Source: Lepidodermella squamata (taxonomy: Eukaryota; Gastrotricha). Taken from it: a DNA stretch of 64,000 nt. Numbering within the stretch: the first letter of the stretch is position 1; the number at the start of each line of letters is the position of its first letter. The notes under the pieces are model-generated. The model saw nothing but the letters and a program-made list of their open reading frames with translations. It had not been told where the DNA came from and did not search any database. Positions 13,242 through 23,979 of this stretch are shown here, piece after piece. The position numbers were made by a program, and so were the translations under genes. The stretch covers positions 1,240,001 to 1,304,000 of the forward strand of contig JBLDXI010000001.1 of NCBI GenBank assembly GCA_047495785.1. The letters run 5' to 3'.

Positions 13242-13347
13242 ACCCGTCTGATCAGCCTAACGGCGCCGTGTGAAAACAGGCGTTAACTTATAAGGCGTTA
13301 ACCAATTCCGAGCACGATTTGTTGCTCGTTTGGCTGATCAGACGGGT
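13242..13347. mobile_element. Small inverted-repeat (MITE-like) element with palindromic ends
   Basis: A 106-bp unit. Its 16-bp ends ACCCGTCTGATCAGCC (13242-13257) and the reverse complement (13332-13347) match exactly, and the match continues inwards for about five more bases with one mismatch. The core of each end, CTGATCAG, is a palindrome. A 13-bp stretch of the same end (CTGATCAGCCAAA) recurs at about 10388, next to the tRNA relic. Noncoding. Confidence 0.55.
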
Positions 13348-13458
13348 ATTAACATTAAACGCGATGATAACGCGTGATACGACGAAAATATGAATGTTTC
13401 GCAAATATCATCTCACTAGGCGGACATTCTTCAGTATAACCGTAACTCATGTTGTGAT

Positions 13459-15629
13459 ATGAAGAAATTTCGGAATCTCAAATGTCGGTCATCGTATTAT
13501 CAGTGTTCGCCAGGGCTCTTGATTTTTCTTCTCATCACATTAACAGTCTTCTTCAATCAACGCCTCATCTCGTCCTTGTCATTGCTACGAAGCTCCAGCC
13601 TAACTTTAGCGAATCATTTGGAGATTTTTGAAAGTCAATTGAATGAAACTGTGAAGACGAAACAAGAGTTCCAGTTGAGCGATCAAGTGAGTGGTGGTCC
13701 TCTCGGTGCTAACAAGTCCGGGAAAATCTCGCCCACACCATTGCCACGAAGCTCCAGCCTAACTTTAGCGAATCATTGGGAGATTTTGGAAAGCCAGTCG
13801 AATGAAACGGCAAAACCGAAACTGGAGTTCGAGTTAAGCAATGATCCTCTATCCGCTAACAAATCAGCTAAAATCTCGCCTTCATCATTGCCACGAAGGT
13901 CCAGCCTAACTGCGACTAACCATCGGAAGATTATTAAAAGCCAATCGAATGAAACTTTGAAGACGAAACAGCAGTCCCGGCAGAGTGATCAAGTGAGTGA
14001 TGGTCCTCTCGGCGCTAACAAATCAGGGAAAATTTCGCCTTCATCGTTCCCACGAAGCTCCAGCTCAAGTGTGACTAATCATCCGAAGATTATTAAAAGC
14101 CAATCGAATGAAACTGTGAAGACGAAAGAACAGTCTCGGCAGAGTGATCCAGTGAGTGTTAGTCCTCTCGGTGCTAACAAATCAGGGAAATTCGCACCTT
14201 CATCGTTGCCACGAAGCTCCAGCCTAACTGTAGCGAATCATTCAGAGATTATTAAAAGCCAGAAGAATGAAACTGTGAAGACGAGTGTTGGTCCTCTCGG
14301 CGCTAACAAATCAGGGAAAAACTCGCCTTCATCGTTGCCACGAAGCTCCAACTCAATTAGTCATTCCAGCTCAACTAATCCTTCGAAGATTATTAAAAGC
14401 CAGACGAATGAAACGGCAAAACCGAAACCAGTGTCCCAGGAGAATCATCAAGTGACTGCTGGTCCTCGCGGTGCTAACACGTCAGGGAAAAACCCGCCTT
14501 CATCGTTGCCACGAAGCTCCAGCTCAGCTGTGACTGCCCATTCGAAGATTATTAAAAGCCTGACGAATGAAACTGTAAAGACGAGTGTTGGTTCTCTCGG
14601 TGCTAACAAAGCGGGGAAAATCTCACCTTCATCGTTGCCACGAAAGTCCAGCATAACTGTAACTAATCATCGGAAGATTACTAAAAGCCCCCCGAAGGTA
14701 ACGGAAAAACCGATACCAGAGTTCGAATTGAGCAGTGATCCTCTCGTTGCTAACAAATCGGGGCCATACTACGCATTTCGACGGGCAATCAGTGATGCGG
14801 AACACGAGGCGTTTCGCTTCACCCTCCGTGGATGCGTCGAACTGCTTCGATTAGCAAATTTGACCAGTTCTTTATTCTTTGGCTCAATGATCGGCTACTA
14901 CCGACACGGTGGCAAAATGATTCCGTGGGACGACGATCTCGATATTGTGATGTTGCCACCTCAACCATCGCAACACGCGCGGTACTATGCGAAACTTCTT
15001 CGGAACGTTTCGAAGTCAAGCGAATCATTCAACGCAACTTTCGGCCAATTCTCTGCCACTAATAATAACTACGACACGGTAAAATGCTACAGCATGTCTA
15101 GTAATTATTCGGTGCAAACGAAAGGCCACGACTGGAGGTGGCCTTTCGTCGATTTTTTCGTCATGGAGGCGGCTTCATCGGTCAATGCAAGCTTGAGGAT
15201 TACAGACTTTGATGACTTCGATTCCATCCCTCAAAGTCACAACATTTCGGATGTTGCAATAAGACGATATAGGTACTCGGGGAGGATGGTTAGACAAGTT
15301 TTATTTATTTAAAAATAATGTAATGTTTTGCTTCTCGTCAACAGTGCGCGTATCCTTACGAATTGATCTTTCCTCTTCAACCTGTTGAGTTCGAGGGTGT
15401 CAAAATGATGGCGCCTCGAAAAATGAAGAAGATACTGATTGACTGGTTTAATTACACTAAATGTCACGGTAAGATTTGCTGCCTTATTGATTACAGAAGA
15501 GGATGTTTTCTCTCTATAACAGCTCGCTCTTATGACCATCGAAATGAAATATCGAAACCTTCTAACAACAAAATCAAAGTTGACTGCAAGCTTTTGAAGC
15601 CGTACTACAATTTTACGAATTTGAAATAA
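13459..15629 (+). CDS. LicD/fukutin-family phosphotransferase with eight-fold repeated stem
   Basis: Exons 13459-15297, 15345-15468 and 15523-15629 give 689 aa, about 360 more than the neighbouring paralogue; all the extra length is in the stem. The order is a cytoplasmic N-terminus of about 17 aa, signal anchor (about 18-33), a Ser/Thr/Asn-rich stem of eight degenerate repeats of 40-57 aa (about residues 37-435), then the same LicD-type domain with GYYRHGGKMIPWDDDLDI and GHDWRWPFVDFF. The metal-binding Asp residues are intact, so it is probably an active Golgi glycan phosphotransferase held away from the membrane by a long glycosylated stem. Almost every repeat has NETxK and ANKSG sequons. 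AATAAA lies at 15663. A possible splice acceptor TTCTTCAG lies 24 nt before the ATG. Confidence 0.88.
13567..14763 (+). repeat. Eight tandem in-frame stem repeats of a LicD-type gene
   Basis: Eight copies of a unit of about 120-170 bp lie inside the first exon of the second LicD-type gene. Each encodes a form of SSLPRSSS, then NH.KIIKSQ, NETVKT, an optional spacer and LGANKSGK. Copies 5 and 7 lack the middle spacer. The first LicD-type gene has exactly one copy of the unit, so the array grew after the genes duplicated. The repeats are strongly hydrophilic and dense in N- and potential O-glycosylation sites. Confidence 0.85.
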
Positions 15630-15709
15630 TAAAATGTATTTTCGGTGTTTCCTTCATTTCGAAATAAAGGTCCAAATGGCTGTGTAAGGAGTCAAAAATG
15701 TTCAACGCC

Positions 15710-15781
15710 AGGCCCAGGCGGGAATTGAACCCGCGATCTTCTGTTTACGAGACAGACGCTCTACCACTAAGCTACTGAGCC
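15710..15781 (-). tRNA. tRNA-Thr (anticodon CGT)
   Basis: A complete cloverleaf on the minus strand. The acceptor stem GGCTCAG pairs with CTGGGCC (one G-T pair). The D arm is GCTT ... GAGC, and the anticodon arm is TCTGT/ACAGA around the loop CTCGTAA, with CGT at positions 34-36. The T arm is GCGGG TTCAATT CCCGC. No intron and no encoded CCA, as expected for a nuclear tRNA. It lies 80 nt behind the second LicD-type gene, on the opposite strand. Confidence 0.92.
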
Positions 15782-16116
15782 TTGCCTGTCACGGAAATCA
15801 CGGGGGAAATTGATGAAAACGTTAATCAGTTTATTTTACATGCGTCGTCCACCTTATAATCATGAGCGGTCAGTAGTAAGCAGAATCTTGCTTACTTTTA
15901 GTATAAAGAATGCAGTGTCTCTGAGGCTTGAAACCAGTCAGGTGGGATTGGTTCGTTTCACGCGCAATGCGCTAAATTGTAGTTTGAATGCTAATGAGTG
16001 TATGCGTAGGAATGAAGCGTAAATGCAAATTTAGCTTCGTTTGAGAATCTGCTTATTATTTTCAAGCGCTGTACCTGTAGAGCCGCCTTAATATTTTAGA
16101 AATCATTATATCGAAA
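15782..16116. other. Short intergenic stretch before the tetraspanin array
   Basis: Upstream flank of the tRNA and leader of the first tetraspanin gene. A TATTTTAG acceptor-like site ends at 16099, 17 nt before the ATG. No coding exon seen. Confidence 0.4.
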
Positions 16117-17088
16117 ATGTGTTCGCGCGAATATTTGCGGCAACACTTTGTTGTATTCAACGCAGTTATGATGGTTGGTCCCAACCTTCCCTACAAATAA
16201 TTTACCGATTTTTAAATTCAAGGTAGTCGCTCTGGTTTTGATAGCGATCGGGTCTTGGATTTTGTCGTCGAAAAACGACAAAACCGGCGATGCAAATACC
16301 ACAGACGCCACGACCCAGCTCAACCAGACTAGCAATCTAGTGAAAGGAATGGCCATCGCTTGCCTAGTCATCGGCTGCTTCAGCCTTTTCGCTATCATTC
16401 TCGGCTATTTCGGAGCTTATCGCGAGAACAAACAAGTCTTGAAAATTGTAAAATTTACTTATTTGAAATTACTTATGAATTATGATATATATCGAAAATT
16501 TCAGTTTGCGATCATGTTGACTGCGTTGTTTGTAGCCACCCTAGTCTGTGGTTTTGTCTCGGTTATGCGCCAAGAATGGGTTCAGGGCTTGCTCAGAGTT
16601 TCGCTCAAAAACGAAGTCGCGGCCAAAAATGCAACTGAGCAAGTTTTGCTGACTTACGCAAACAAAAAGGTTTTTCGCCATTTTTGCTCGAAAAATAACT
16701 AATTCTTATTTTTTTTTGCTGTAGTATGGTTGCTGTGGCATTGATTCGATGAAAGTTTGCGACATGAATTACCCACCCGCCGGGAAGTGCCTCATTGGCT
16801 CGCCATCATGTGGCATGGTAAGAACAATGAAAAAGCTAAGAAATGTATTCAATTTTTTCAATATCAGGGTTGCCTTCCTGTTCTCTGGAAGAACGCTTTC
16901 GCCCCGTATTTAACTGCAGCTGGAGTTATGCTTTTCATTCTTTCTGGCGTTTTGGTAAGTTGTGGCCGTTTCAAAATACAGATTTAGCCTGAATTATTTT
17001 CATACTATAGGCTTACGGCCTTTTACTGGCCTTTTGCATTAGCCGATCAATAGTTAACAAAACTGACTATTCGTATTTCGGCAATTGA
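16117..17088 (+). CDS. Tetraspanin (array member 1)
   Basis: Six exons: 16117-16173, 16223-16447, 16505-16669, 16725-16817, 16868-16954 and 17011-17088, giving 234 aa. Four membrane helices are visible: MCSREYL..FVVFNAV into VALVLIAIGSWIL, then MAIACLVIGCFSLFAIILGYFGA, then FAIMLTALFVATLVCGF, and the last around YLTAAGVMLFILSGVL. The large loop has the tetraspanin CCG signature (YGCCGIDS), CDMNYPP and SPSCGMGC. Tetraspanins organise membrane microdomains with integrins and other partners; the partner here is unknown. The start was chosen because the 19-codon first exon gives the Cys-containing first helix found in the other copies. AATAAA lies at 17141. Confidence 0.88.
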
Positions 17089-19981
17089 CCGAGCCTCAAA
17101 AGTCGAATCATACGGCTATTTACTGTAAAACAATTTGATCAATAAAGAACTTGTAATTTGTTGACTTTTTGAATTTTTGTAAAATGGATGAAGTTTAAAT
17201 AATGAATAATTTTTGCATTTTCTAGAACTTTTGGAGTTTTATCGTCAATCTGCACACGACACGCCGCCATCTTTGCTACTATGTGGCATATAGCGTGGCA
17301 GGTATGGCATAATATAGCACTGTAAAAGCTGCCAGCATATATTCTGAGAGCGTTCAATAAATAAATAAAATAGAAGAAAAAATCCTAAGGTGTGTGCACC
17401 CGCGCATAAAAGTGTGTGCACTTTTTTACGAAAAACCTGCCGTGATATTTCATATACACACTCAAGGTGTACATTTTTTACAGGCTCATGCGACATCACG
17501 CATATTGTTTAAGAGCCCACATTATTGCAATATCAAGGTTTGACGCAAACTGTGGCCCTTTAAACCTCATTCAATTCAATCTTTTTATTGGCATGTTTAG
17601 TCAACGTTTAGCTATTATTTTTTCCTGGAATGGCGATTGTTATTATTGATCCTAAGGTGTGCTGGCGAAAATTAATTACTATGAAACTTGCTAAATCCGG
17701 GTTTTCGTCACTATCAAACATGAATTTTATTCCGCTGCTCTCTTAATCATTTCCGTCAAATATCTGAACCCGTTATTCCGTTGCCAATACTGTTGTAGTA
17801 GCAATTATTATAGAACAAATAGAAACCCGAACATTGGGCGATGTAAAAAAAGTGCAGGTGCGTCAAGTATATTAACCCAGCCGCTATTTTCTCTCCATAG
17901 TGACAGAAAAGCCATGTGTAAACATATACCAAGTAAGTAAGAAGTAACATGCGTGAGGTGTAGCTTTACTTAGCTATAACATTTACAATATATAAAGCAT
18001 CTAAAACTATTGATAGAATCACGCTTCATATCTGCCACGATTTTTGCAAAAATATAATATGTATTCAGTGCAATTTTATTGGTTCTTTCTATCTGGTCCC
18101 ATGCTTTTAATTCGACTCTAATGAACATTGTATACTTAGCGTCTTTTTTACGTATATTTGCAGATTTAGTCAGCGATGACGTAAGTCACCTGGCTATAGA
18201 ATGAATGGATTAATTTCACCCTCATCTCTGGTAGCAGGTAGTAAAAAAAATGATGCATCACGTATATAATATGTGCTCGTATACGGTGAATCACCTCGAC
18301 AATAAGCATGACTGAAGCTTGAATATGTCTCTAGTAGCGCATATTTTATTAACGCTGTATTTTTGAGCTGATTACTTGTTCGTGTATTTCGTATACTATT
18401 GTATTTTCTATTCCCTACTAACTATCGATTCTCACCTATAAGGGATTATTAGTCAGGGCTTCATTTGCACTAAGTTTCAAGTGAAAAAATTCGAAAATTT
18501 AGCTTTTATTGTTCTAGCAGGCTTATCAACGGAAATGAATTTTTTACGCTTCTAATCCCGAATCTATAGGTAAATCTGAACTAGGGTCATTTGGCGCAAT
18601 TAGCTAGGCAATTGAGTTAGTTCAAAATGCAGGTATAATACAGGATCAAGTAGCTTGAGCGGGTGGCGTAGTAGGGACATGTATACTGTAAGCTCGCCGG
18701 AATTATTGTTGTGATAAACCGAAAATTGTCTGTGTTTGTGTCGGCGGCGCTTGTTTAGTTCGACCGTAAAAAACTGGCATTTTTAATGCTATTATTTCGC
18801 ATCATTTACCTCTTGGCGATGGGCACTTGAAAGCATTAGTATATATAGTAAAGTAGAAAATGAGGGCTTTTGGTTTTTCTCCCCTATTATATAGTCGAGC
18901 TGTATGAATATTACAACTCATTTTTCAGGCCCTACCTGCTGTTTAACAATACGCTAGTCTGTCTACGCCCGGTTTAATGTCACAGTAAAAGTGGCCCAGC
19001 GCGGCGTGCGCGTGCTGTAGAGGCACTCAAGCGCGCTAGAATCCTATTTTTATTACGCGCGGCCAGCGACTCGGCGCTAGATGGCGCAGGTTAGGGTGCG
19101 TGCAAAACTACGATATAGGAAAAAGGTATTGCAAGAAAATGAATATCTACCACTATTATTATGAAAAAAATACGCCCTGCTACTACTTACCTGTCCTATT
19201 AATACAGTGCACATTATTTTGCTGCCAATAATTATTATTTTATCAATTCCGGGAAGTAAATGTGCTATTTTTTTCTAAATCGTGCTCTTTAACCCTTGAA
19301 CATCTTTTTGGTGGGTACCTTTAATATGGCGTAGGTGCACTTTTGACGGAATTTAATAATAAATAAAGAAGCGTGTGAAAAAAATCCTGCGGTCACGAAG
19401 CGACGCCTTAATTGTCGTTATTATTATTATTATTATTATTTTAGCATAAAAACTGAGGCTGAAATGACCCGGTGAAAGCCTAGAGCATACCTACTTTTAA
19501 CATCAACAATTTTATTTATTATTTGCTTGGCCGTCTCTATCTACCGTGCAGTGATGATGTCACCGCCAGCCTGCTGCCTTTTCGTCACCATGCGCTCTCT
19601 CATGACTTTGTAGCAAAAATAATAATATCATATATCACAGCTTTGTAACTATTTTATAGATATTCCAACGCTGTTATTTACAGTTATTATTTTCGGAAAA
19701 ATGCCAACAACGCGAGGTTATTGTGTCACTTCTGTGAGAAGTCGCAAAAAATCGGCGGCGGCCTACTGCCGTGCGGCACAAAAAGCAGCTGAAAAATGAC
19801 AACAATATTACAGCGCAAGTTGACTGCGAGAACAATAACAACTCTACTGCTATCATCTTGATAGCCACTACAACAATTGGCACAAAACAGTCGAAAACAT
19901 TAACCGTAAAAAATCAACTTAATTATTGAGGTTATAGAATCAGGTAAATATTTGTTTTCCGCATTTCCTAGGTCAAGAGAA
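17089..19981. other. 2.9-kb intergenic region, no gene seen
   Basis: AT-rich, with short spurious reading frames only. It contains a TTA trinucleotide run at 19417-19442 and a GC-richer patch at about 18960-19100. A TTTCCTAG acceptor-like site ends at 19971, ten nt before the next ATG. The regulatory content is unknown; the size, unusual for this window, could mean an enhancer-rich gap. Confidence 0.4.
19417..19442. repeat. (TTA)n microsatellite
   Basis: Uninterrupted TTA repeat of about eight units in noncoding DNA. Confidence 0.85.
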
Positions 19982-21537
19982 ATGTCCGAAGAAGGCAATC
20001 GAAGGTTGGCCGCGATGAGGCGAATCGCCGTCGTAGTAATTTGTGTCAACATCTTCTTGGGCGTAAGCCAATTAATTGAGACCTACGCTTTGAAATTTAA
20101 TTAAAATTATTTCTATAGGTATTCGGTTTTACCGCAGTGGGCGTCTCAGTGTGGGCCATAACGAAAACGCCGCAATTTATCGACTACGTCACGGTCCATG
20201 TCCCACCCGCGGTTGAGATGCGCCATTTCTCAGGCGCGGGAACTGATGAGCAAAGCGTTCGCATTTTTGCGATTATTGCCCTCGCAGCTGGCACGTGCCT
20301 GGTTTTATCATCCTTAGCCTCTGTTATTGGAGCTATAAGAATGTCTCTGTTCCTCATAGGAGCGGTGAGTCGGCTCAATTTCATGCGAATCTGTTATACC
20401 CACCCATTTTTCTACCAGCATCTCTTCCTGATTTTTGCGCTGCTGTTTGGGCTGGGATTCATGGTTTTCTTCGTGTTTTTATTTGGAGATGAGGTTAAAC
20501 ACTTGACTGTTATTTTGTATCGGTATAATTCCTTACGTTTGTGTTTTGTTTTACAGCTGCAAAGTATGTCTAAACTGATCTATAATATTGATGGCGACTC
20601 TAAAATGGCAATTTATCGATTACAGTCTTGCCTGGTCACTCATTTTTTATTTACAACACGGAGAAATACAAGAAACAGTTGAAGGTCGAAATGGCTGTTG
20701 AATTGCTGCTTAATCGCAAAGACGGCTACCTGGTCTACGCAAATCGAAAGGTAGTTTATTTTTCCGCAGGAATAATTAGGTCAAATCTGAATCTTTTTGT
20801 GCTATTCGCAAATTTTTGAGATGGATTTTATAATATTTTGTAGAATTTCGCTATTCAAATAACTCATTCGTATCTGGGAACAAAAAAAATCGAATTCAAT
20901 TTCCTAATATCGGAAATCCTTGGCTGGCTATACTCAAACTATAGTCGTAAAAAACGTATAGAGTGTACAAATAAAATTTATCCGAAACAAGGCTATATTA
21001 AATTCTCAAAAAATTAAATTGCAATTGTTTTTTAAATATTTTTTATATTTTAGTTCAATTGCTGCGGCATCGACAAAAGTGCAAATAGTTCTGGGATTTG
21101 CGAGCATGCTTATCCGCCTCTTGAGAAGTGCGCAAAAGGCTCGCCTAATTGCGCCCGCGGCTGCTTCGAGCCATTCTACAAATCCGTCTACCTATTCACC
21201 CTCGGCACTGGCATAGCCGTAGTCTCATCTCTCGCTCTATTGGTATGATATTTATGTCACACGCATATAAAAATGACCTAACTGAATGTGACCCAATTAA
21301 TTCACACCACAGCTCTTCACCGCGCTATTCGGCTGGATTTTATACCGTTTGACGAGTACAAAAAAGGTGGCCGATGTCAAAGCGGTCGAAAAATCGTCGA
21401 GTAAAACCAGCGAATCAGAGTACAGCACGCAGTTGCAGATCAGCGAAGCCACGGCTCGGCGCTTGCGGGAACGGCGCCTCGAGCAGCAATTCCAGCGAAA
21501 TTTCAGCAGCGCCTATCTTCAACATAATGACGCATAG
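19982..21537 (+). CDS. Tetraspanin (array member 2) with Arg-rich C-terminal tail
   Basis: Exons 19982-20062, 20119-20364, 20419-20493, a 7-nt microexon 20557-20563, 20626-20750, 21054-21242 and 21313-21537, giving 315 aa. The large loop has FNCCGIDKS, CEHAYPP and SPNCARGC. The microexon CTGCAAA is needed to keep phase into LPGHSFFIYNTEKYKKQ, which aligns with LTHNYSYFREKEYRQ of member 3; in member 3 the same codons are not split. Skipping removal of the 63-nt intron before it would also stay in frame (21 extra codons), so that alternative cannot be excluded. The C-terminal cytoplasmic tail of about 60 aa is unusually long and basic (ATARRLRERRLEQQFQRN) and could form a helix or bind partners. 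Confidence 0.82.
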
Positions 21538-21689
21538 ACTGCTCATCAATTCTTCCTTATATTCCTCTTTCTAAATTATTTGTTCAAACACTATGGGTTG
21601 CTCAATAATTTTTCGCTGTATTTTATATTTTTTTATTAATTTAGGAATTTATATTAAGAAAAGCCGGTTAATAGCAGGAACCTTCGAAA

Positions 21690-22784
21690 ATGGCTGCATC
21701 TGGGTGTGGTTGTTGTCTAAAAATTACAGTTTTCATAACCAATCTTCTACTTACGGTATTTTTTGAAAAAATTCATTTTAAAGTTTTTATTATTCCTTCG
21801 CCAATTTAATAGCTCATTGGAGCTGCGATGATCGCTATTGGAGCTTGGATGTTAGCGAGACCTGAGCAGTTTGTACTGGTCGTCTCCACTCGAATGCCTT
21901 ACGAAATTACTTACATGGCAATGCCGAATGGGTACGAGGAGAATACCATTAAAGTTCTCGGCATTATCGGCATCGTCTCGGGCGCCGTTCTCTTCATCGC
22001 CGGCATCCTCGGCTGTGCTGGGTCGCTAGCTGAAAATCGCATTGTACTTTCATTGGTAAAAAAATTGAAAAAAATGGTCTCAAATTGTTGAATTAATTTT
22101 CTAAAGAATTTCTTGTTACTGCTGCTGCTATTTCTCGGAATTTTATTCCTAGTATTTTTCGTTTTCCTATTCGGCGAAGAATTGAAACGTGAGTTTAAGA
22201 TCCTAATACTATGAGGATTTTCTTAAATGTTGTTTAATTTCCAGTCACCCACAATTACTCATATTTCCGGGAGAAAGAGGTATTTCATCAAATTTCAAGT
22301 CCTAAACACCTTAAAAATGTGTGATGTTTAGTATCGGCAAATGATTATCAACCAAATGGAGGATGAGATTGTGACCGGCAAGGAGGAAGGTCTGTTAAGC
22401 GTAGCGTATGCCGACTTCGAGTGCTGCGGAATCTACAACGCTCCAAACGGAACGTGTACCGATACCATTGTTCCAACATCGAAATGCATAAGAGGCTCCT
22501 CGCTTTGTAGAAAGGTTGGAACAAGACTATAATTTCGACAGAACTGATTAATAATCTCTAATTTTACATAGGGATGTTTGGAGCCCGTCGTCAGTGTGAT
22601 GAAGAACATGTCTTTCGGTGTGGGCATTGGCGTGCTAGTAACAGGAGCAATTTTGGTGAATTTCGTCTAATTTTTCCAACAACCTTTTTTATTATGTCTT
22701 TCGATATAGATTATTGCAATGATCCTTACCATGTTACAATGCTGTTCCCTGAGAAGTCGGGCGTCAGACTATCTTGACGATTGA
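21690..22784 (+). CDS. Tetraspanin (array member 3)
   Basis: Exons 21690-21755, 21813-22055, 22107-22188, 22245-22279, 22332-22514, 22572-22655 and 22710-22784, giving 255 aa. The start ATG leads MAASGCGCCLK, with juxtamembrane Cys residues typical of palmitoylated tetraspanins. The loop has FECCGIYN and SSLCRKGC but lacks the CxxYPP motif found in most of the array; CTDTIVPTSKC stands at that place. The third helix is very Leu/Phe-rich (FLLLLLLFLGILFLVFFVFLF). It begins only 152 nt after member 2 ends. Confidence 0.85.
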
Positions 22785-23979
22785 ATCTAGTTTCGATTTA
22801 TTCACTTTCCAATATAAAACAGTGCGACTTGTTTTTCAACAAATGACGGAATTTATTATTTCGAAAATAATTATCTATTAACTGCGCTGCTTGATATATA
22901 AACCGCCATATTTGAACGTAACAAATGACGATATGGCAAATTTCTATCGATTCGGCTTGAAATTTTCAAGAAATGTGGCGATGAGAAAGCGGCCAAAAGT
23001 TTCTATGAATCACCACATTTCTTTGCTCACACTCTAGAAAAGCCATCGAATCGATATTATTGTTTATGACTGACCGATTTTATATTCGTTTGAATTTTAT
23101 TGCGCTCCCCGTGGTTGTAAATAGAAAATCTATGATGCCTTTTATACACTCCTTTCGGCCAACCGCGAGTGACTTATATTTCGGTTATTTTTACCTCGCT
23201 TATCTATCCTGTGAAACTTCTAACTTGGGAGTTTTGCGAATCTCCTTATAGAAACTTGATTGCGAGGTGCTTCAATCGGATGATGATTTTGTTAATTTAA
23301 CATGATATCGAAGATTTGCAATTTATATTCATGCTACATATAAAAGAAATCATGACAAATGCCGTAAAAGTATGAAATGCAGATAGCTGGATTGTTAAAT
23401 GGAAGTATGCTGCTTTTTTTTGAAAAAAATACGGAAATAAAGAATGGATTGTGTAATAATTTGTTTGCGTTTTTTTACCTGGCTTTGGCATTCGCTTATC
23501 AATCGATCTAATGAGATGCGTATAGGTAAAAGGCAAGAGTCAGACTTATCAGCGGAACCTACGTCAGTTTTTAGCCAAATCTTGATTTCTTATGCTTGTT
23601 ATCCAGCTCAAAATTGCGTAGAAGGTTAAACCTGTGATCCAGACTGAATCTTTCCAGGTGGTAATTAGTTTCTCTTTTAATCAGGGGCTGGGAGCAGAAC
23701 ACCAAAAAATCATTAAAAATTAATCATTTTAGATCGTTGAAACAGATTCTCATTTTTTATCGATTGCTCATCCCATCAGGCGATTTGTTTATCGTGAGAA
23801 AATATTTCGCACGCGTCATGTTACACCCATGTCTTGTCGCGTGCTTTTGGTGCCAAAAACATGAATGAGAGACCAATTTTCTTCATGGAAACTAACAGCA
23901 GGATTCATAATGCAAAAAATATTCGAATTTTTCATTAAATCAAGATTTTTCGGATTTTTACACGTTCAACGAGTAAACT
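22785..23979. other. 1.2-kb intergenic region, no gene seen
   Basis: AT-rich sequence between tetraspanin members 3 and 4. Only short reading frames without recognisable features are present. Confidence 0.4.

Larger units (their letters stand above)
10304..13458. other. 3.1-kb intergenic region with a tRNA relic and inverted-repeat elements
   Basis: No credible coding exon is visible. The stretch holds the 3'UTR of the first LicD-type gene, a tRNA 3'-half relic (10354-10384), an AT-rich self-complementary patch (about 10690-10760), a 14-bp hairpin stem (12387/12454) and two small palindromic-end elements (12498-12614, 13242-13347). The last 25 nt form the leader of the next gene. Confidence 0.5.

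Noticed and set aside
13567-14763. Regularly spaced repeats that might suggest a CRISPR-like array
   Set aside because: The repeats are long, in frame, coding, and differ by codon-level changes; this is an animal gene, not a CRISPR.
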